From assembly GCA_039881145.1 (NCBI GenBank), contig JAYKKI010000152.1, forward strand, positions 558,001 to 622,000: a stretch of 64,000 nt of DNA. Reading direction: 5' to 3'. Each line of letters begins with the position of its first letter. The stretch's first letter is position 1. This document shows, in pieces, positions 60,966 through 64,000 of the stretch. The translations under genes and the position numbers were made by a program. The notes beneath the pieces were generated by a model. The model made no database searches, had not been told where the DNA came from, and was given only the letters and a program-made list of their open reading frames with translations. The stretch comes from Druceiella hillmani. Taxonomy: Eukaryota > Arthropoda > Insecta > Lepidoptera > Hepialidae.

Positions 60966-63219
60966 GGAAATTTATTTTATATAAGTTGAGGAAAATTACT
61001 ATAAAATTTTATTACATAAGGTTTAAGACAGTTTTGGACAATAAGCTCTAGTTAAATTAAGTTTTTTGTTTAAAGTGAAACATTTATTGTGGTTTTTGTG
61101 CAATATACACACCACGGACCATGATATACACATATAATGTAGCAGACTTAATTATACATTATTTCCATGTATCTTTAACGATTTAAGTGAGGTATCTCTT
61201 CGACGAAAGCTTTTCCCATTGGTTTTCCCGATTTTTCTCGTTACAGATCGGGTAATTTTCACATAATACTTTTAAATTACGCATTTAAACCTAAAATTTA
61301 TGAATAAGTATATAATTTAGTAGTTGCTGAGAAAATCGCATGCATACAAACAGACAACAGATGTATTGACGGAGATTACTTAATAGATTTTCCCACATAG
61401 TTTTTTTATACATTGTTTTTTGCATACATGCAACATTCGTAATTCTAAAATTCTTAATTCTAATATTTTATAAATGTGAATAGAAAGAAAATGAAAGGAA
61501 GTTAATCTGCCCGATAATTATTCGAAGAAATTAAATTTTTAGAATTACCTTCACAAATCTTTTATCATTTCCTCCGCAGTCTTCTTCTGTTCACGTTTTT
61601 TTAACAGCCTCGTTTCCGCCGTCGGTTAGTTCAAAACAGGAAATGGACCGTTTTTATGGCGTTATACGCTATCGTATCTGCTTCTATGTGTTATAATGTC
61701 ATTGCGCTATGTTTTTAGATGCAATGTTTTGGAAATGTTAGTTAATTAAAGAAATTAATAAGCAATATTTATATTGCTTTTATGAACAGTGCCCACTGAT
61801 TGGCTTGTGTTGAAATTGGCATTGGAGATGAGGAGCAGGAGTAATTAGACGTGGGCCTCAAAAGGCTGATCAGCTGTAACTTTTGAAGATGCAGCCGATT
61901 GAAACCAAAATTGTTAATTGAATTTTTGCTTGGATATTGGAACCTGATGCTCAAGGTCAAACAGTGCAAGAACTGTTTGCCGTTTCAGAAGTTTTCAATA
62001 GTATATTATATAAAATGAGTACTATTTTTCCCATATATGTATCTACTAGCTTTTTCCAATAAATTCTCTTGCGAAAATGAAACTTTTTCAGTATTTTATA
62101 AGGAGGATGGGTAAAAATTTATGGACCCCAGCTTAGGAACCAATAACAATGAGCGATATGTCATCGGAAAGGCTTTTTTATATTCACCTTCTATGGCGGT
62201 AAATCTTAAATCTCTGTGAGGGAAAAGTTGTGGCTAAATGTAAACGAGTCTTCATTAATAAGAATAATAATATTTTTATTGTGTTTTAATGTTTATTAGA
62301 AAATAAACAATGGTTTTAAACGTCTTATTATATAAATACACATAAGTAAACAAACAAATGTTGACATATTTGTGAAAAAAACAACATTCAACACCTCCCC
62401 CCCGGCACCCGTATCTTTTGCTGTCGGTGATAACTTTTTTCCCCATAATGAAAGTTTTAGAATAAGAACAAAACCAATTCGATGACGTATCGCTTGTCAT
62501 TATTGGTTACATATGCTCAAATGCCCGTACTCCTTTACTCAGCTTCTCGTCAGCGTCGTGTAAGATATGTATCTAATATATAATCGTGAATTATAAGCTT
62601 AATAAAAATATTTCAAACGCTATGTATCATTATGACGGTTGCGTTATGCTGGTTTTGACGCAATAATAAATAAAGAGCATGGAAGAGAGTTCGTCATCGT
62701 ATATACACTTGACCTGGTTTAGTTACAAACATGCACCCGTGCTCCATGCACTCTGTTCCGAGTTGCCTCTATAATGAGATCTCTTTAGCATGCTAGTTAA
62801 ACACTGTCAATGCGAGAAATAAACTAAGCGAGATTAAGTCCAATTTAGCCATAGCAAAATTTTTGCTATTTTCCTTTATAAAATTGCAGAAAAATTTATA
62901 CTAAACCTTGTTTTGAATTGTTGCAAAGACCGCTCGCGGATAAGTTTAAACGTGAGAAAACTTGTTTCATATACATTACGGTTTTGCAACAAATTATTTG
63001 GTATGGTTTTCTGACTTAATTGTTAATGCACCTACAACTCATTGAGTAGGTGTTGCAAATTGAGACTGTCAGTACCGCAGGACCGACCATTCTTTAGGTT
63101 TCCACGACCATTCGTTTCTCAAAAGTGCTTCCTCATAGTGTGTAGTTTATCTAAGTTATTCAACCAATAAACAAATGACCTGTTGATCGAGGAGTTTCAG
63201 ATTTCCTTTACCGACTTTA
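60966..63219. other. Unassigned AT-rich sequence
   Basis: No gene found. The minus-strand frame at 61769-61969 is open for 66 codons, with unknown similarity. Confidence 0.4.
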
Positions 63220-63790
63220 TCGACTCACGGACATGCGCGTTGTATACTAGGCGACTCGCGGACACGAATTTCGTATACGAGACGACTCACGGACATGTGC
63301 GTCGTATACTAGGTGACTCACGGACATGTGCGTCGTATACTAGGCGACTCACGGACGTGTGCGTCGTATACTAGACGACCCACGGACACGTACGTCGTAT
63401 ACTAGGCGACTCACGGACATGTGCGTCGTATACTAGGCGACTCACGGACATGTGCGTCGTATACTAGGCGACTCACGGACATGTGCGTCGTATACTAGGC
63501 GACTCACGGACGTGTGCGTCGTATACTAGACGACCCACGGACACGTACGTCGTATACTAGGCGACTCATGTAGACATGCGTTGTATACTAGGCGATTCAT
63601 GGACACGTGGCTTGAATATTAGACGACTCACTGGCACGTGTGATAGGTGATTCATGGACATGTGCACTGTATATACTAGGTGACTCACGAACATGTGCTC
63701 TATATAACAGGCGAGTCACAGATGTGCGTAGTATACAAAGCGGCTCAAGGCTATGCGGTTTGTATACTTGGCGACTCACGGATATGTGCG
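63220..63790. repeat. Minisatellite, 31-bp unit, about 18 copies
   Basis: The unit is GGCGACTCACGGACATGTGC plus GTCGTATACTA, GC-rich compared with its flanks. A variant block (GACGACCCACGGACACGTAC) at 63374 recurs at 63529, exactly 5 units apart. The right third is strongly diverged and shorter. Open frames on both strands are by-products. Confidence 0.97.
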
Positions 63791-64000
63791 TTGTATATTT
63801 AACCTAATATTCAGAGTAAATTTGAATACTAGTTTAAATCAGATCGGAGACACGCAAAATTTTACCGAGCGAAGGTTCTTTTGAGAGAACAATTCTTTGA
63901 ATATAAATTGCGCGACTGTAGGTATTTCCATTCACGATCATGGCCACTGGAAACTGTTAGACGATGCGATGATTCAGTTCACTATTTAGATAGCTCTAAA
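63791..64000. other. Unassigned end of window
   Basis: No gene or repeat recognised. Confidence 0.4.

Overview
Eukaryotic, AT-rich, intergenic or intronic DNA, most likely from a moth or butterfly (Lepidoptera). The assignment rests on 'ACTAGC...CCCGCG' retroposon heads (15672, 60099), an RTE-type LINE fragment (58640), (GAT)n-tailed short retroposons in three copies plus one inverted partial, a pogo-like transposon and a hAT MITE. No complete protein-coding gene, tRNA, rRNA or CRISPR array was found. Most open reading frames here are chance frames, many without an ATG.

The best gene evidence is one short exon at 25212-25290 (+). It has an ATG with an upstream in-frame stop, 24 of 26 codons ending in G or C, a perfect GTAAGT donor and a CpG-rich upstream kilobase. 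It looks like the first coding exon of a gene whose next exon lies beyond the window, so 25291-64000 may be one intron. A weaker candidate exon lies at 12911-12983. GC-rich islands at 4320-4640, 10957-11460, 20227-20710 and 47340-47640 could be promoters or untranslated exons.

The window is dominated by unrelated tandem arrays, together roughly a fifth of the sequence: about 130 bp (60-890), irregular (3361-4080), 139 bp (4680-7165), 56 bp (8498-10114), 81 bp hairpin (10390-10956), 40 bp (12007-12406), about 67 bp (25790-26400), 44 bp (30205-31391), 94 bp (31690-32800), 217 bp (33500-34620), 72 bp (44625-47296), 55 bp (54335-54545), 62 bp as a dimer of 31 (55395-57385), 76 bp (59690-59922), about 100 bp (60140-60965) and 31 bp (63220-63790). 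Several have higher-order structure.

The most interesting item is a foldback element family at 392, 2255, 8202, 17728, 26165 and 41511. It has long inverted arms, a one-sided extension of about 45 bp ending in TTGAATATATTTGGCG, and target duplications of about 11-14 bp. In four copies an arm carries a 59-nt segment that folds as a type I hammerhead ribozyme (CUGANGA, stem II, GAAA, GUC cleavage triplet, complementary stem I). Inverted terminal repeats, a one-sided extension, long variable target duplications and hammerhead motifs together recall Penelope-like retroelements, so I propose these are small non-autonomous Penelope-like derivatives. One unpaired U before stem II departs from the textbook core, so ribozyme activity is unproven.
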